64,000 nucleotides of DNA from Comamonas testosteroni (lineage in GTDB: Bacteria; Pseudomonadota; Gammaproteobacteria; Burkholderiales; Burkholderiaceae_C). The stretch lies in NCBI RefSeq assembly GCF_014076415.1, contig NZ_CP043568.1, forward strand, positions 744,001 through 808,000, written 5' to 3'. A model generated the notes under the pieces. The model was not told where the DNA came from, did not search any database, and was given only the letters and a program-made list of their open reading frames with translations. A program made the position numbers and the translations under genes. This document shows, in pieces, positions 35,045 through 43,793 of the stretch; the first letter of the stretch is position 1, and each line of letters opens with the position of its first letter.

Positions 35045-35962
35045 TTACGTAGGCAGAGCCGCCTTGTCATGGGCAATGCCGCTGCGCACATGGCCCGAGG
35101 GAACATGTCCGGCCGCATTGCGCACATGGCCGGTCTGGTCGTCGAAGAAGAAATCGGGCTCGAACTCGCGCAGAAAACCGCCCTTGGCCAGTCCGCCGAG
35201 GAACATGGCCTCATCGACATCGATCTTCCAGTCCATCAGCGTATTGAGTGCGCGCTCATGGGCCGGGGCGCTGCGCGCCGTGACCAGGGCCGTGCGCACG
35301 CGCATGCCGGCTACATCGGCCTGCTGCAGCCGGTGCAGGGCCGCCAGCAGGGGCTTGAACGGGCCTTCGGGCAGCGGCTGGGCGGCTTTCTCCAGCTCAT
35401 GCTGCTGGAAAGCCTCCAGGCCCTGGGCCTGGAAGATGCGTTCGGCCTCGTCGGAAAACAGCACGGCATCGCCGTCGAAAGCGATGCGCACTTCGCGGGG
35501 ATGGCTGCTGCTGGCGCGCATGGAGTCGGTGAACACATGGGCGGCCGGGTAGCCCAGCTGCAGTGCCTGGGTCACGTCATCGGCATTCGCTGACAGAAAC
35601 AGCTGGGCTCCCAGCGGGCGCAGATAGCCGAAAGGGTCGCGCCCCTGGGTGAATACGCCGCGCTGTATGGAGTGCAGGCCGTGGGCCTTTGCCGAGCGGA
35701 AGACGCGCATGCCGCTGACGGGGTCGTTGCGCGAGAGCAGCACCACTTCCACATGCTGCTGTCCTTCCGTGTTGAAGGCCAGCAGCTTCTTGACCAGCGA
35801 GAAGGCCACGCCGGGTGCGGCAGGCACGTCCAGCCGCTCGCGCTGCAGGCGCAGGTAGCTCGCCGGGTCGCTGTCCTCGAAGAGGCGGTTTTCCTCCTCG
35901 AAATCGAACAGGGCTCGCGAGGAGATGGCGACGACGAGCTTGTCGTTCAGGGTCATGGCCAT
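35045..35962 (-). CDS. 5'-nucleotidase
   Basis: Protein of 305 aa, cytoplasmic, of the cytosolic 5'-nucleotidase I-like family. Family stretches are KLVVAISSRALFDFEEENRL, VVLLSRNDPVSGMRVFRSA, RIAFDGDAVLFSDEAERIF (the phosphatase Asp motif DGD), ALVTARSAPAHERALNTL and DEAMFLGGLAKGGFL. It would dephosphorylate nucleoside monophosphates. It stands alone between the EF-hand gene and amtB. Confidence 0.9.
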   Translation of the reverse strand: MAMTLNDKLVVAISSRALFDFEEENRLFEDSDPASYLRLQRERLDVPAAPGVAFSLVKKLLAFNTEGQQHVEVVLLSRNDPVSGMRVFRSAKAHGLHSIQRGVFTQGRDPFGYLRPLGAQLFLSANADDVTQALQLGYPAAHVFTDSMRASSSHPREVRIAFDGDAVLFSDEAERIFQAQGLEAFQQHELEKAAQPLPEGPFKPLLAALHRLQQADVAGMRVRTALVTARSAPAHERALNTLMDWKIDVDEAMFLGGLAKGGFLREFEPDFFFDDQTGHVRNAAGHVPSGHVRSGIAHDKAALPT

Positions 35963-36023
35963 GGCGGTACGGCTTCAATCGGATGTGCAGACAAGCTCTG
36001 ATGATACGCAGGCCGCCGCGCCC

Positions 36024-37226
36024 TCACCAGTTGGCTTCGCGCTCGGGCGTGGCACTGATGTGGTGAATGGACAGATCGGCTCCGTCGAATTCCTGCTCCT
36101 GGCTCAGGCGCAGCCCCATGGTCTTCTTGAGCAGGCCGTAGACCAGCAGGCCACCGAGGGCCGCCCAGGCCACGCCCATCAGCGTGCCTATGAGCTGGGC
36201 CAGCGGATGCACGCCGCCAAGCCCGCCCAGTGCCTGCGTGCCGAAGATGCCCGCCGCAATGCCACCCCAGGCGCCGCACAGACCGTGCAGCGGCCACACG
36301 CCCAGCACATCGTCGATCTTCCATTTGTTCTGCGTCAGCGTGAACATGAAGACAAAGATGGCGCCGGCGGCGGCCCCCACGACCAGCGCCCCCAGGGGGT
36401 GCATCAGATCCGAGCCCGCGCAGACGGCGACCAGGCCGGCCAGCGGGCCGTTGTGCACAAAACCCGGGTCGTTCTTGCCCACGGCCAGGGCTGCCAGCGT
36501 GCCGCCCACCATGGCCATCAGCGAGTTCACGGCGACCAGACCGGAGATCTTGTCCAGACTCTGGGCGCTCATCACATTGAAGCCGAACCAGCCCACGATC
36601 AGAATCCAGGCGCCCAGCGCCAGGAAGGGAATGCTGGAGGGGGGCGTGGCGGCAATCGCTCCGCCCTGGCGGTAGCGATTGCGGCGCGGGCCCAGCAGCA
36701 GCACGGCGCCCAGGGCGATCCAGCCGCCCACGGCATGGACCACCACGCTGCCGGCAAAGTCGTGGAATTCGGCGCCGGTCAGCGCCTTGATCCAGGCCTG
36801 CACGCCGAAATGCTGGTTCCAGGCAATGCCCTCGAAGAAGGGGTAGATCAGGCCCACGATCATGGCCGTGGCGATCAGCTGGGGCCAGAACTTGGCGCGC
36901 TCGGCGATGCCGCCCGAGATGATGGCGGGAATGGCGGCCGCGAAGGTCAGCAGAAAGAAGAACTTGACTAGGCCATAGCCGTTGAGTGCCGTCAGCTGCT
37001 CGGCGCCCACGAAAAAGTGCGTGCCGTAGGCCACGCCATAGCCGAGAGCGAAATAGACCACGGTGGAGACCGAGAAGTCGACCAGGATCTTGACCAGGGC
37101 ATTGACCTGGTTCTTGCGGCGCACGGTGCCCAGTTCCAGGAAGGCGAAACCGGCGTGCATGGCCAGGACCATGACGGCGCCCATCAGAATGAACAGGGCA
37201 TCCGCGCCCTGTTTTAGTGCTTGCAT
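36024..37226 (-). CDS. amtB: ammonium transporter
   Basis: Inner membrane ammonia/ammonium channel of 400 aa with about 11 helices. The twin histidines lie in FHDFAGSVVVHAVGGW and VWPLHGLCGAWGGIAAG, with the conserved Asp just before the first. ISGGIAERAKFWPQL and GPLAGLVAVCAGSDLMHPLG are typical. No separate signal peptide precedes the first helix (the gene begins MQALKQGADALF). No glnK adjoins. A sigma-54-type promoter lies 74 bp upstream, consistent with NtrC control under nitrogen limitation. Confidence 0.95.
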   Translation of the reverse strand: MQALKQGADALFILMGAVMVLAMHAGFAFLELGTVRRKNQVNALVKILVDFSVSTVVYFALGYGVAYGTHFFVGAEQLTALNGYGLVKFFFLLTFAAAIPAIISGGIAERAKFWPQLIATAMIVGLIYPFFEGIAWNQHFGVQAWIKALTGAEFHDFAGSVVVHAVGGWIALGAVLLLGPRRNRYRQGGAIAATPPSSIPFLALGAWILIVGWFGFNVMSAQSLDKISGLVAVNSLMAMVGGTLAALAVGKNDPGFVHNGPLAGLVAVCAGSDLMHPLGALVVGAAAGAIFVFMFTLTQNKWKIDDVLGVWPLHGLCGAWGGIAAGIFGTQALGGLGGVHPLAQLIGTLMGVAWAALGGLLVYGLLKKTMGLRLSQEQEFDGADLSIHHISATPEREANW

Positions 37227-37266
37227 GAAAACGCTCCAGCTGAAATTTGCTATTTATTGGTGCGAA

Positions 37267-37287
37267 ATTGCGGAAAAAACCCGCAAT
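37267..37287. other. hairpin in the amtB leader
   Basis: ATTGCGG and CCGCAAT form a 7-bp perfect stem with loop AAAAAAC. It falls right at the predicted 5' end of the amtB transcript and might stabilise the message or affect initiation. Confidence 0.4.
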
Positions 37288-37299
37288 GCACTAAAAGAA

Positions 37300-37315
37300 A
37301 GCAAGAATTGCGCCA
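37300..37315 (-). promoter_or_regulatory. sigma-54 promoter for amtB
   Basis: On the minus strand the bases read TGGCGCAATTCTTGCT: GG of the -24 box and GC of the -12 box are exactly 10 nt apart, matching TGGCAC-N5-TTGCW with one change. Transcription would start near 37289, leaving a leader of about 63 nt. Confidence 0.75.
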
Positions 37316-37357
37316 AGCTGGAGTGGGTGCTTCCGCACCGTTGCGGGCGCGGCCGGC

Positions 37358-38581
37358 CTATTTGACGAACTGGTTGAGCTGGATGATGGGCATGAGCACG
37401 GCCAGCACGATGAGCATGACCACCAGTCCCATGACGACGATGAGCAGCGGCTCGAGGATCGTGGCCAGGTGCATGGCACGGCGCTGGACCTCGGTGGACA
37501 GCTGGGTGGCGGCACGCTGCAGCATCAGCGGCAGCTGGCCCGTCTGCTCGCCCAGCCGGGCGAACATGGCGACCAGGCCCGGAAAGCGCTTCTTCTGAGC
37601 CAGGGCCGAGGCCAGTGGCGCGCCTTCGCGCACCAGCACCAGCGCATCCATGGCATCGGCGCGCAGGGCGCGGTTGTTCAGCGTCTCGGCCGCGGCCTGC
37701 AAGGCCTTGAGAATGGGCACGCCCGCTCCGGCCAGCATGGCCAGCGTGCCGGCAAAGCGCGCCGCGTTATAGCTGCGCGAGAGCCGGCCTATGAGCGGCA
37801 GACGCAGCCACTGGGCATCGAAGCGCTCGCGGAATGCCTCGTTCCTGAGAGCCAGCCGAAAGCCCACGGCAGCCAGCAGCACCACGGCCAGCATGAACCA
37901 GCCGTAGTGGCGCACAAAGTCGCTGATGCCGAGCATGACCACGGTGAGAAACGGCAGCGCACGCTTGGTGCCGGCAAACACGCCGGCCACCTGCGGCACC
38001 ACATAGCTGACCAGAAAGATCACGATGACGATGGCCACCAGCGTCACGATGGCCGGATATAGCGAGGCGCCGATAAGCTTGGACTGCAAGGCCTGGCGCG
38101 CCTCCAGGTCGTCGGCCAGGTTTTCCAGCACCGGACCCAGGCTGCCGCTGGATTCTCCGGCGCCGATCACGGCGCAGAAGATATCGGAAAACTCGCGTGG
38201 ATGCTGTTCCAGCGCCCTGGCAAAGCTGGAGCCTGCATTGACCTCTGCCCGCAGCGCTGCAACCAGCTGATGCTGGCGTTCGTCCTCGGCTTCCTCGGAC
38301 AGAGCGGCCAGTGCGCGTTCTATGGGCAGGCCGGAGCTGACCAGGCCCGAGAGCTGGCGGGTCCATACCGCGAGGCTGGTGGAGTTGAAGACCGGGCGCG
38401 TGAACCATCCGGAAGCGCCGGTGCGGCCCTGGCCCTTGCCTGCGGCGACGGGCTCGACCTGCAGCGGCACCAGGGCCTGGCTGCGCAGTTGGCTGCGCGC
38501 GGCACGGGCGTTGTCGGCTTCCAGGGTGCCCTTGCGGGTCTGGCCCTGGGCATCCAGGGCTTCAAAGGTAAAGGCGGGCAT
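37358..38581 (-). CDS. gspF: type II secretion inner membrane platform protein GspF
   Basis: Polytopic inner membrane protein of 407 aa that anchors the T2SS assembly ATPase. It opens MPAFTFEALDAQGQTRKGTL, has SLAVWTRQLSGLVSSGLPIE and two repeated PilC/GspF domains (LERFDAQ-type loops; FAGTLAMLAGAGVPILKALQ), three hydrophobic helices, and ends LAVLMPIIQLNQFVK. Length is normal. It stands alone 10 kb from the main gsp operon, with unrelated genes between. Confidence 0.95.
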   Translation of the reverse strand: MPAFTFEALDAQGQTRKGTLEADNARAARSQLRSQALVPLQVEPVAAGKGQGRTGASGWFTRPVFNSTSLAVWTRQLSGLVSSGLPIERALAALSEEAEDERQHQLVAALRAEVNAGSSFARALEQHPREFSDIFCAVIGAGESSGSLGPVLENLADDLEARQALQSKLIGASLYPAIVTLVAIVIVIFLVSYVVPQVAGVFAGTKRALPFLTVVMLGISDFVRHYGWFMLAVVLLAAVGFRLALRNEAFRERFDAQWLRLPLIGRLSRSYNAARFAGTLAMLAGAGVPILKALQAAAETLNNRALRADAMDALVLVREGAPLASALAQKKRFPGLVAMFARLGEQTGQLPLMLQRAATQLSTEVQRRAMHLATILEPLLIVVMGLVVMLIVLAVLMPIIQLNQFVK

Positions 38582-38741
38582 GCGCGAATCGATCTGACGG
38601 GTGAGGGGTTGGTGCAGATGGTAGCGACTAATGATGTCAGCACTTCGGCGTTGGGGAGAGCGAACCCGGCTTGATGCAGGTCATGGCTGCCGCGGGTGAG
38701 GTCGGCACAATGGTCTGCCGATTCAAGAATGCGAGGTTTTG

Positions 38742-39491
38742 ATGCTCAAGGACAAGGTTGCATTGGTGACGGGGGCTGCATCCGGCATAGGCCGTTGTGT
38801 GGCGCTGACATGGGCCCGGGAAGGCGCGCGGGTGGTGCTGGCCGACCTCAACGAGGAGCAGGGCCAGGAGACCGCGGCCCTGGTGCGAGAGCTGGGTGCC
38901 GAGGCACAGTATCTGCGCGCCGACGCCGGCAGCCCGGCGGATCATGAAGCGCTGGTGGCCCTGACCATGCGCCACTTCGGCAGGCTGGACGTGGCCTGCA
39001 ACAACGCCGGCATCGGCGGAGCCAGCGCGCCAACCGCCGACTATCCACTCGATGCCTGGGAGCAGGTGCTGCGCGTCAATCTCTCGGGTGTCTTCTATGC
39101 CTGCAAATACCAGATTGCCGCCATGCTGCAGGGCGGTGGTGGCTCCATCATCAATATGGCGTCCATCCTCGGTGCCGTGGGCTTTGCCAACTCTGCGGCC
39201 TATACGGCGGCCAAGCATGGCGTGCTGGGCCTGACCAAGGCGGCGGCACTCGAATATTCGGCCCGGGGCGTGCGAGTCAATGCCGTGGGGCCGGGCTTTA
39301 TCCAGACCCCCATGATCAGCGGTCTGGAGCAGGACCCGGCCACGCATGCGGCGCTGGTGGCGGCCCACCCCATGGGACGCCTGGGCCAGCCTGAGGAGAT
39401 TGCCGAACTGGTGGCCTGGCTGGCCAGTGACCGCGCGTCGTTTGTGACGGGTGCTTATTACCCGGTCGACGGCGGTTACCTGGCACGCTGA
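38742..39491 (+). CDS. SDR family oxidoreductase
   Basis: Cytoplasmic short-chain dehydrogenase of 249 aa. The cofactor motif is TGAASGIGR (about 10-18), with an Asp after beta-2 (VLADLNEE) pointing to NAD(H). NNAGIG, the catalytic Ser region INMASILGAVGFAN, and Y-x3-K in YTAAKHGVLG follow. The carboxy end YYPVDGGYLAR is usual. The ATG at 38742 is used; an upstream TTG would add one codon. Substrate unknown. It is divergent from gspF. Confidence 0.9.
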   Translation: MLKDKVALVTGAASGIGRCVALTWAREGARVVLADLNEEQGQETAALVRELGAEAQYLRADAGSPADHEALVALTMRHFGRLDVACNNAGIGGASAPTADYPLDAWEQVLRVNLSGVFYACKYQIAAMLQGGGGSIINMASILGAVGFANSAAYTAAKHGVLGLTKAAALEYSARGVRVNAVGPGFIQTPMISGLEQDPATHAALVAAHPMGRLGQPEEIAELVAWLASDRASFVTGAYYPVDGGYLAR

Positions 39492-39563
39492 GTGGTTTGC
39501 AGCGGTTTGCTATAGGTTTTGATGGCCCTGCTCTTGACGGACGGTCGCTGCGGGCCAAAACCT

Positions 39564-40220
39564 TTAAACGACTGGCGCCATGGCTGCGGCTTGCATATCG
39601 CCGTCGATCTCGTCGGCGCGCACCGAGGCTGCACGCTGCAACAGCGGCGTGGCATAGGCCTCGAATTCGGGCCGTCTGGGCAAGCTGCCGTCCATCATGC
39701 TCCAGCCGATATAGCTGGCCAGATACAGATCGGCGGCCGTGAAGTGGTCGCCGCAGACATAGCGTTTGCCGGCCACCGCATGCAGCAAGGTGTTCAGCAC
39801 ATCGTCAAAGCGGCCAAAGCCCGCGCTCATGGCCTGCTGATGCGTTTGCGATTTCAGCCAGCCTTCGTTGCGGGCGGTTGTGACGGCCTCCACCGGCCCG
39901 GCGACAAAGAACAGCCAGCGAAAGTAGCTGGCGCGCTCCGGGCTGCCCATCGCCGGGGCCAGTCGTTTCTCGGGGAAAAGCTCGGCCAGATAGGCAAGGA
40001 CGGCTCCGGTCTCGGTGACCACGGCGTCGCCATGCTGCAGCGCCGGGACCTTGCCCATTGGGTTGATGGACAGGTACTCGGGCGACTTCATCTCGGGTCC
40101 GAATTCCAGGTCAACGGTTTCATAGTCGGCACCGCACTCCTCCAGCATCCAACGCACCATGCGGGCGCGTGATCTGGGGTTGCTGAAAAAGCGCAGCTTG
40201 GGCTGGTGAGGTGTGGACAT
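39564..40220 (-). CDS. glutathione S-transferase family protein
   Basis: Cytoplasmic GST of 218 aa. The thioredoxin-like N-terminal domain has LRFFSNPRSRARMVRWMLEE and the cis-Pro/glutathione site MGKVPALQHGDAVVTETGAV. The all-helical C-terminal domain includes KRYVCGDHFTAADLYLASYI. AGGAG before the ATG at 40220 decides the start (15 further codons lie upstream). Conjugation substrate unknown. A palindrome and a WYL regulator gene lie directly upstream on the same strand. Confidence 0.9.
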   Translation of the reverse strand: MSTPHQPKLRFFSNPRSRARMVRWMLEECGADYETVDLEFGPEMKSPEYLSINPMGKVPALQHGDAVVTETGAVLAYLAELFPEKRLAPAMGSPERASYFRWLFFVAGPVEAVTTARNEGWLKSQTHQQAMSAGFGRFDDVLNTLLHAVAGKRYVCGDHFTAADLYLASYIGWSMMDGSLPRRPEFEAYATPLLQRAASVRADEIDGDMQAAAMAPVV

Positions 40221-40286
40221 TGCGGTTCTCCTTGGCGGGCTGTTGTGACATGGCAAAAACGCCATGCAGCCAATGTAGAGACCGGG

Positions 40287-40305
40287 GCTGACAGTTTCTG
40301 TCAGC
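40287..40305. promoter_or_regulatory. palindrome upstream of the GST gene
   Basis: GCTGACAG-TTT-CTGTCAGC is a perfect 8+8 inverted repeat between the WYL regulator stop and the GST start. It could be the regulator's operator or a short terminator; no T run follows, which favours the operator. Confidence 0.5.
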
Positions 40306-40313
40306 AGTGCCGC

Positions 40314-41003
40314 TCAATCCAGCGTGTAGCCGGTTTCTTCCAGCCAGCGCTGTATCAGGGCCTGACGTCGCTGTGGATAGCGTTCGCCCAGATCTTCGAG
40401 CGCGTCCACGCGGTCGGCGCGAAAGTGACGAAAGGCTTGGCGCAACTCGCACCAGGCAGAGACCACGCGGCTGCGCTCGAAGTAGGCCATGGCAAACGGC
40501 CAGACCCGGCGCTGGCTCGGCACGCCATGCTGGTCCCGGTAGTGCAGCACGACCTTGTGTTCGGCGCGGATGGCGCGGCGCAGCGCGGCCTGCCAGGGCT
40601 CGGCCGGAGGGTCTGTCTGCATATTGGGAACCAGCAGGCCGCTGGTGTCGACGGCGATGCGCAGCTCCAGAGGCAGTGCCGAGCGTATGCGGTCCATGGC
40701 GGCGGTGGCGGCCTGGGCCAATTGCGGATCGGCTTGCAGGCTGGCCCAGCGCGCGCCCAGCAGCAGTGCCTCCAGCTCGTCGGCGTTGAACATCAGGGGC
40801 GGCAGCAGAAAGCCGGGCCGCATCTCGAAGCCTATGCCGGGGTCGCCCAGAATGTCCGCGCCCTGACTGCGCAAGGTGGCGATGTCGCGGTAAATGGTGC
40901 GCAGGCTCACGTCCAGCGCCTGGGCCAGTTGCGGCCCGGTCTGTGGCAGACGTGCACGGCGCAGGGCATCCAGCAGCTGCAACAGGCGGGCGGAACGACT
41001 CAT
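40314..41003 (-). CDS. YafY-type HTH/WYL transcriptional regulator
   Basis: Regulator of 229 aa. The N-terminal DeoR-like helix-turn-helix is RLLQLLDALRRARLPQTGPQ followed by ALDVSLRTIYRDIATLRSQG. A WYL-type ligand domain covers the rest (VVLHYRDQHG; SAWCELRQAFRHFRADRV). The ATG at 41003 (MSRSARLL) is the natural start; the frame runs 70 codons further up without homology. It probably controls the GST gene just downstream, and perhaps itself. Confidence 0.88.
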   Translation of the reverse strand: MSRSARLLQLLDALRRARLPQTGPQLAQALDVSLRTIYRDIATLRSQGADILGDPGIGFEMRPGFLLPPLMFNADELEALLLGARWASLQADPQLAQAATAAMDRIRSALPLELRIAVDTSGLLVPNMQTDPPAEPWQAALRRAIRAEHKVVLHYRDQHGVPSQRRVWPFAMAYFERSRVVSAWCELRQAFRHFRADRVDALEDLGERYPQRRQALIQRWLEETGYTLD

Positions 41004-41276
41004 GGCGTGGGCTTTCTTGGCTATCGACGGTTTGTGGAACTGCCGGAGTTCAGGACAGAGATGGGCTGCAAGGATCATCTCGATGGTGCCCCGCGCGGAG
41101 AGCGGATCACAGCGCTGAGCAGCGGCCTGCGCGGGCAGTGGAGGCTGAGGGAAGTATGCAGGCCGCAGAAGAACCATTGGGAATTTACCCCGGGTCTGAA
41201 GATTTTGTAACACCTAAGATGGTTTGTTGAATGGCACGGTCGTGCTATTCCTCAAAACGACAACGGAGACAATTTC

Positions 41277-43703
41277 ATGCCCATTCATCGAGTCGGGTAC
41301 GCACGGTACCTCGCCCTTTCTTCAATTGCCGCCGCCGCAGCCTTGCTGGCAAGCTGCGGCGGCTCGGATTCACCTGTGAAGCCGCCAGAGAGCAAGTTCA
41401 GCGCCGAGATCCGGCGCACCACAATGGGTGTTCCACATATCAAGGCCAAGGACTGGGGCTCCCTGGGTTACGGCGTTGGGTATGCGCAGGCGCAGGACAA
41501 TCTGTGCACCATCGCCGATTCGATGCTGACCTACCGCGGCGAGCGTTCCCGCCATTTCGGCGGCGAAGCCCTGGCGGTCTACAACAGCACCATTGCGCAG
41601 CCGCGCAACATCGACTCCGATTTCTATTTCCGGCAGGTGATTTCCGACGAAAACATCGTCGCCATGGAGGCCGCACAGCCCGAAAAGCTGATCAGGATGG
41701 TGGAGGGCTTCGCTGCCGGCTACAACCGCTATGTGAAGGAGGTGAAGTCGGGTCAGTCAAAGGCCAATGCCGCCTGTGGTTCACAAGACTGGGTACAGCC
41801 CATCACGGCCGACGATATATGGCGCCGTGCCTATGCAGCAGGGCTGGCTGGCGGATATGCCAATTTCGTGGCGGCGATCGCCAATGCCCAGCCGCCGGTG
41901 ACCAAGACGGCGAGCGCCAAGTCGGCAAGCCTGCAATTGGCAGCCATGAAGGCGCCCGAACTGCAGGTCGGCGGTAAGGCCGGTATCGGCAGCAACGTGT
42001 ACGGCTTCGGCACCACCGGCACGGCCGGAGACAGTCCACTGCTGTTCGGCAACCCGCACTGGTACTGGAAGGGGCCAGATCGTTTCTATCAGATGCAGCT
42101 CACCATCGACGGCGAGGTGGACGCGAGTGGCGCGGCCTTCCTGGGCCTGCCCATCGTGCAGATCGGCTTCAACAACAACGTGGCCTGGAGCCACACGGTG
42201 TCCACCGCACGGCGCTTCGGTTTCTTCGTGCTGGGCCTGGATCCAAAGGATCCTACGCGCTACATGATGGACGGCCAATCCGTGCCGATGACAGCCAAGG
42301 ATGTCACCATCGGCGTGCGCAATGCCAATGGCGGTGTGGATCAGGTCACGCGCACAATGTACCAGTCCGAGCATGGCCCCATCGTCAATCTTGCAAGTCT
42401 CAATCCGGCCATGGGCTGGACCGCGCAGAGCGCTGTCGCCATCCGCGACATCAATGCCGGAAACTACCGCACGCTGCGCACATGGATGCGCTGGAACCAG
42501 GCCAAGTCGTTGGACGAGTTCACCCGGATCCAGCGTGAAGAAGCGGCGATTCCCTGGGTCAATACGGTCGCCGTGGGCAGGGACAGCAAGCAGGCCTGGT
42601 ATGCCGATCTGGGCGCGGTGCCGAATGCACCGGATGCGCTGCTCAAAACCTGCACGACGCCGTTCAGTGCCGCCGCAGCTGTGGCGCTGCCGCGCGTGCC
42701 GGTCTTGAGCGGTGCGAGCGCGGCCTGCAAGTGGGTGACCGATACCGATTCGGTGCAGGCCGGGGCCATCGGCGTGAGCCGCATGCCGACGCTGATGCGT
42801 GAAGATTACGTGGGCAATATGAACGACAGCTACTGGCTGAGCAATGTGAATCAGCCGCTGACGGGCTTCCCGGCGATCTTCGGACAGGCGGGCACGCAGT
42901 CGCAATCGCTGCGCACCCGGCTCGGCCATACCATGGCCGTGCAACGTCTGGCAGGCTCCGATGGCTATGCAGGGAAATCTGCCACCAGCGAGATCGTGCG
43001 CCAGATGGTGCTGGATAGCCGGGTGCAGTCGGCGCAGTTCAAGGACCAGATCCTGGCGCTGGTTTGCGGATCCAGCGCCAGTGGGGATCGTGCTCCGGCC
43101 TGTTCTGCACTGGCCGCGTGGGATGGCAAGGGATCGAAGACTTCGACCGGCTCGCATGTGTGGGATGAGTTCTGGACGAACCTGATCGCGCTGTCCGTGC
43201 CCGAGGCCACGCTCTACAAGGTTCAGTTCAATCCGGCGGATCCGCTCAATACACCGCGGGATATCAACCCCGCAGCGGCGGCGCAGATCGGCAAGGCATT
43301 CGATGCCGCAGTCGCCACGGTCAAGGCCAGCGGCATTGCGTTCGACGCAGCGCGCGGCAGCGTGCTGTACGTGACGCGCAGCGCGCAGCGCCTGCCGCTG
43401 TTTGGCGGTTGCAGTGCGGTGGGCTACTTTACCGTCGATTGCTCGCAGGCGGCGCTGAACCAGGCAGGCTACGCGATGGACAACCAGCCGCACGGCAATT
43501 CGTACATGCAGGTGGTCTCCTTTCCGAAGGGCGGAGTCGACGCCTACACCTTCCTGACTTTCTCGCTGTCCGACGATCCGGCTTCGCCACACTACGGCGA
43601 CTACACCCAGGCTTACAGCGCACAGCAGTGGCTGAAGGTGCCGTTCACGGAAGCCGAGATTGCCGCCAACCCGGAACTGGTGAAGATGCAGCTGTCCGAA
43701 TGA
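41277..43703 (+). CDS. penicillin acylase/AHL acylase family lipoprotein
   Basis: Ntn-hydrolase precursor of 808 aa. The lipoprotein signal ends in LLASCGGSDS (Cys about residue 27). The alpha part includes TTMGVPHIKAKDWGSLGYG. The autocleavage site is probably GIG/SNVYGFG near residues 240-247, making Ser the new N-terminal nucleophile of the beta chain, followed by GNPHWYWKGPDRFYQMQL. The family cleaves beta-lactam side chains, acyl-homoserine lactones or other amides; quorum quenching is possible but unproven. GGAG precedes the ATG. Export as a lipoprotein, and its place between gspF and the gsp operon, allow a link to secretion. GC and codon use seem slightly less extreme than neighbours. 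Confidence 0.9.
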   Translation: MPIHRVGYARYLALSSIAAAAALLASCGGSDSPVKPPESKFSAEIRRTTMGVPHIKAKDWGSLGYGVGYAQAQDNLCTIADSMLTYRGERSRHFGGEALAVYNSTIAQPRNIDSDFYFRQVISDENIVAMEAAQPEKLIRMVEGFAAGYNRYVKEVKSGQSKANAACGSQDWVQPITADDIWRRAYAAGLAGGYANFVAAIANAQPPVTKTASAKSASLQLAAMKAPELQVGGKAGIGSNVYGFGTTGTAGDSPLLFGNPHWYWKGPDRFYQMQLTIDGEVDASGAAFLGLPIVQIGFNNNVAWSHTVSTARRFGFFVLGLDPKDPTRYMMDGQSVPMTAKDVTIGVRNANGGVDQVTRTMYQSEHGPIVNLASLNPAMGWTAQSAVAIRDINAGNYRTLRTWMRWNQAKSLDEFTRIQREEAAIPWVNTVAVGRDSKQAWYADLGAVPNAPDALLKTCTTPFSAAAAVALPRVPVLSGASAACKWVTDTDSVQAGAIGVSRMPTLMREDYVGNMNDSYWLSNVNQPLTGFPAIFGQAGTQSQSLRTRLGHTMAVQRLAGSDGYAGKSATSEIVRQMVLDSRVQSAQFKDQILALVCGSSASGDRAPACSALAAWDGKGSKTSTGSHVWDEFWTNLIALSVPEATLYKVQFNPADPLNTPRDINPAAAAQIGKAFDAAVATVKASGIAFDAARGSVLYVTRSAQRLPLFGGCSAVGYFTVDCSQAALNQAGYAMDNQPHGNSYMQVVSFPKGGVDAYTFLTFSLSDDPASPHYGDYTQAYSAQQWLKVPFTEAEIAANPELVKMQLSE

Positions 43704-43754
43704 GCCGTATGGCGGTGTGCAGGTGACCGCCTGCCACCTCATGTCTGAGGATAT

Positions 43755-43782
43755 ATCGCCCCGTGCCTTGCGCCGGGGCGAT
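43755..43782. terminator. hairpin between convergent genes
   Basis: ATCGCCCCG and CGGGGCGAT form a perfect 9-bp stem with a 10-nt loop. No long T run follows on either strand, so termination would be weak. It lies between the acylase gene and the convergent LLM gene. Confidence 0.55.
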
Positions 43783-43793
43783 TGCCTTGGGCT

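Noticed and set aside
38739..38741. TTG start of the SDR gene
   Set aside because: The ATG one codon later is more usual and loses nothing of the family sequence.
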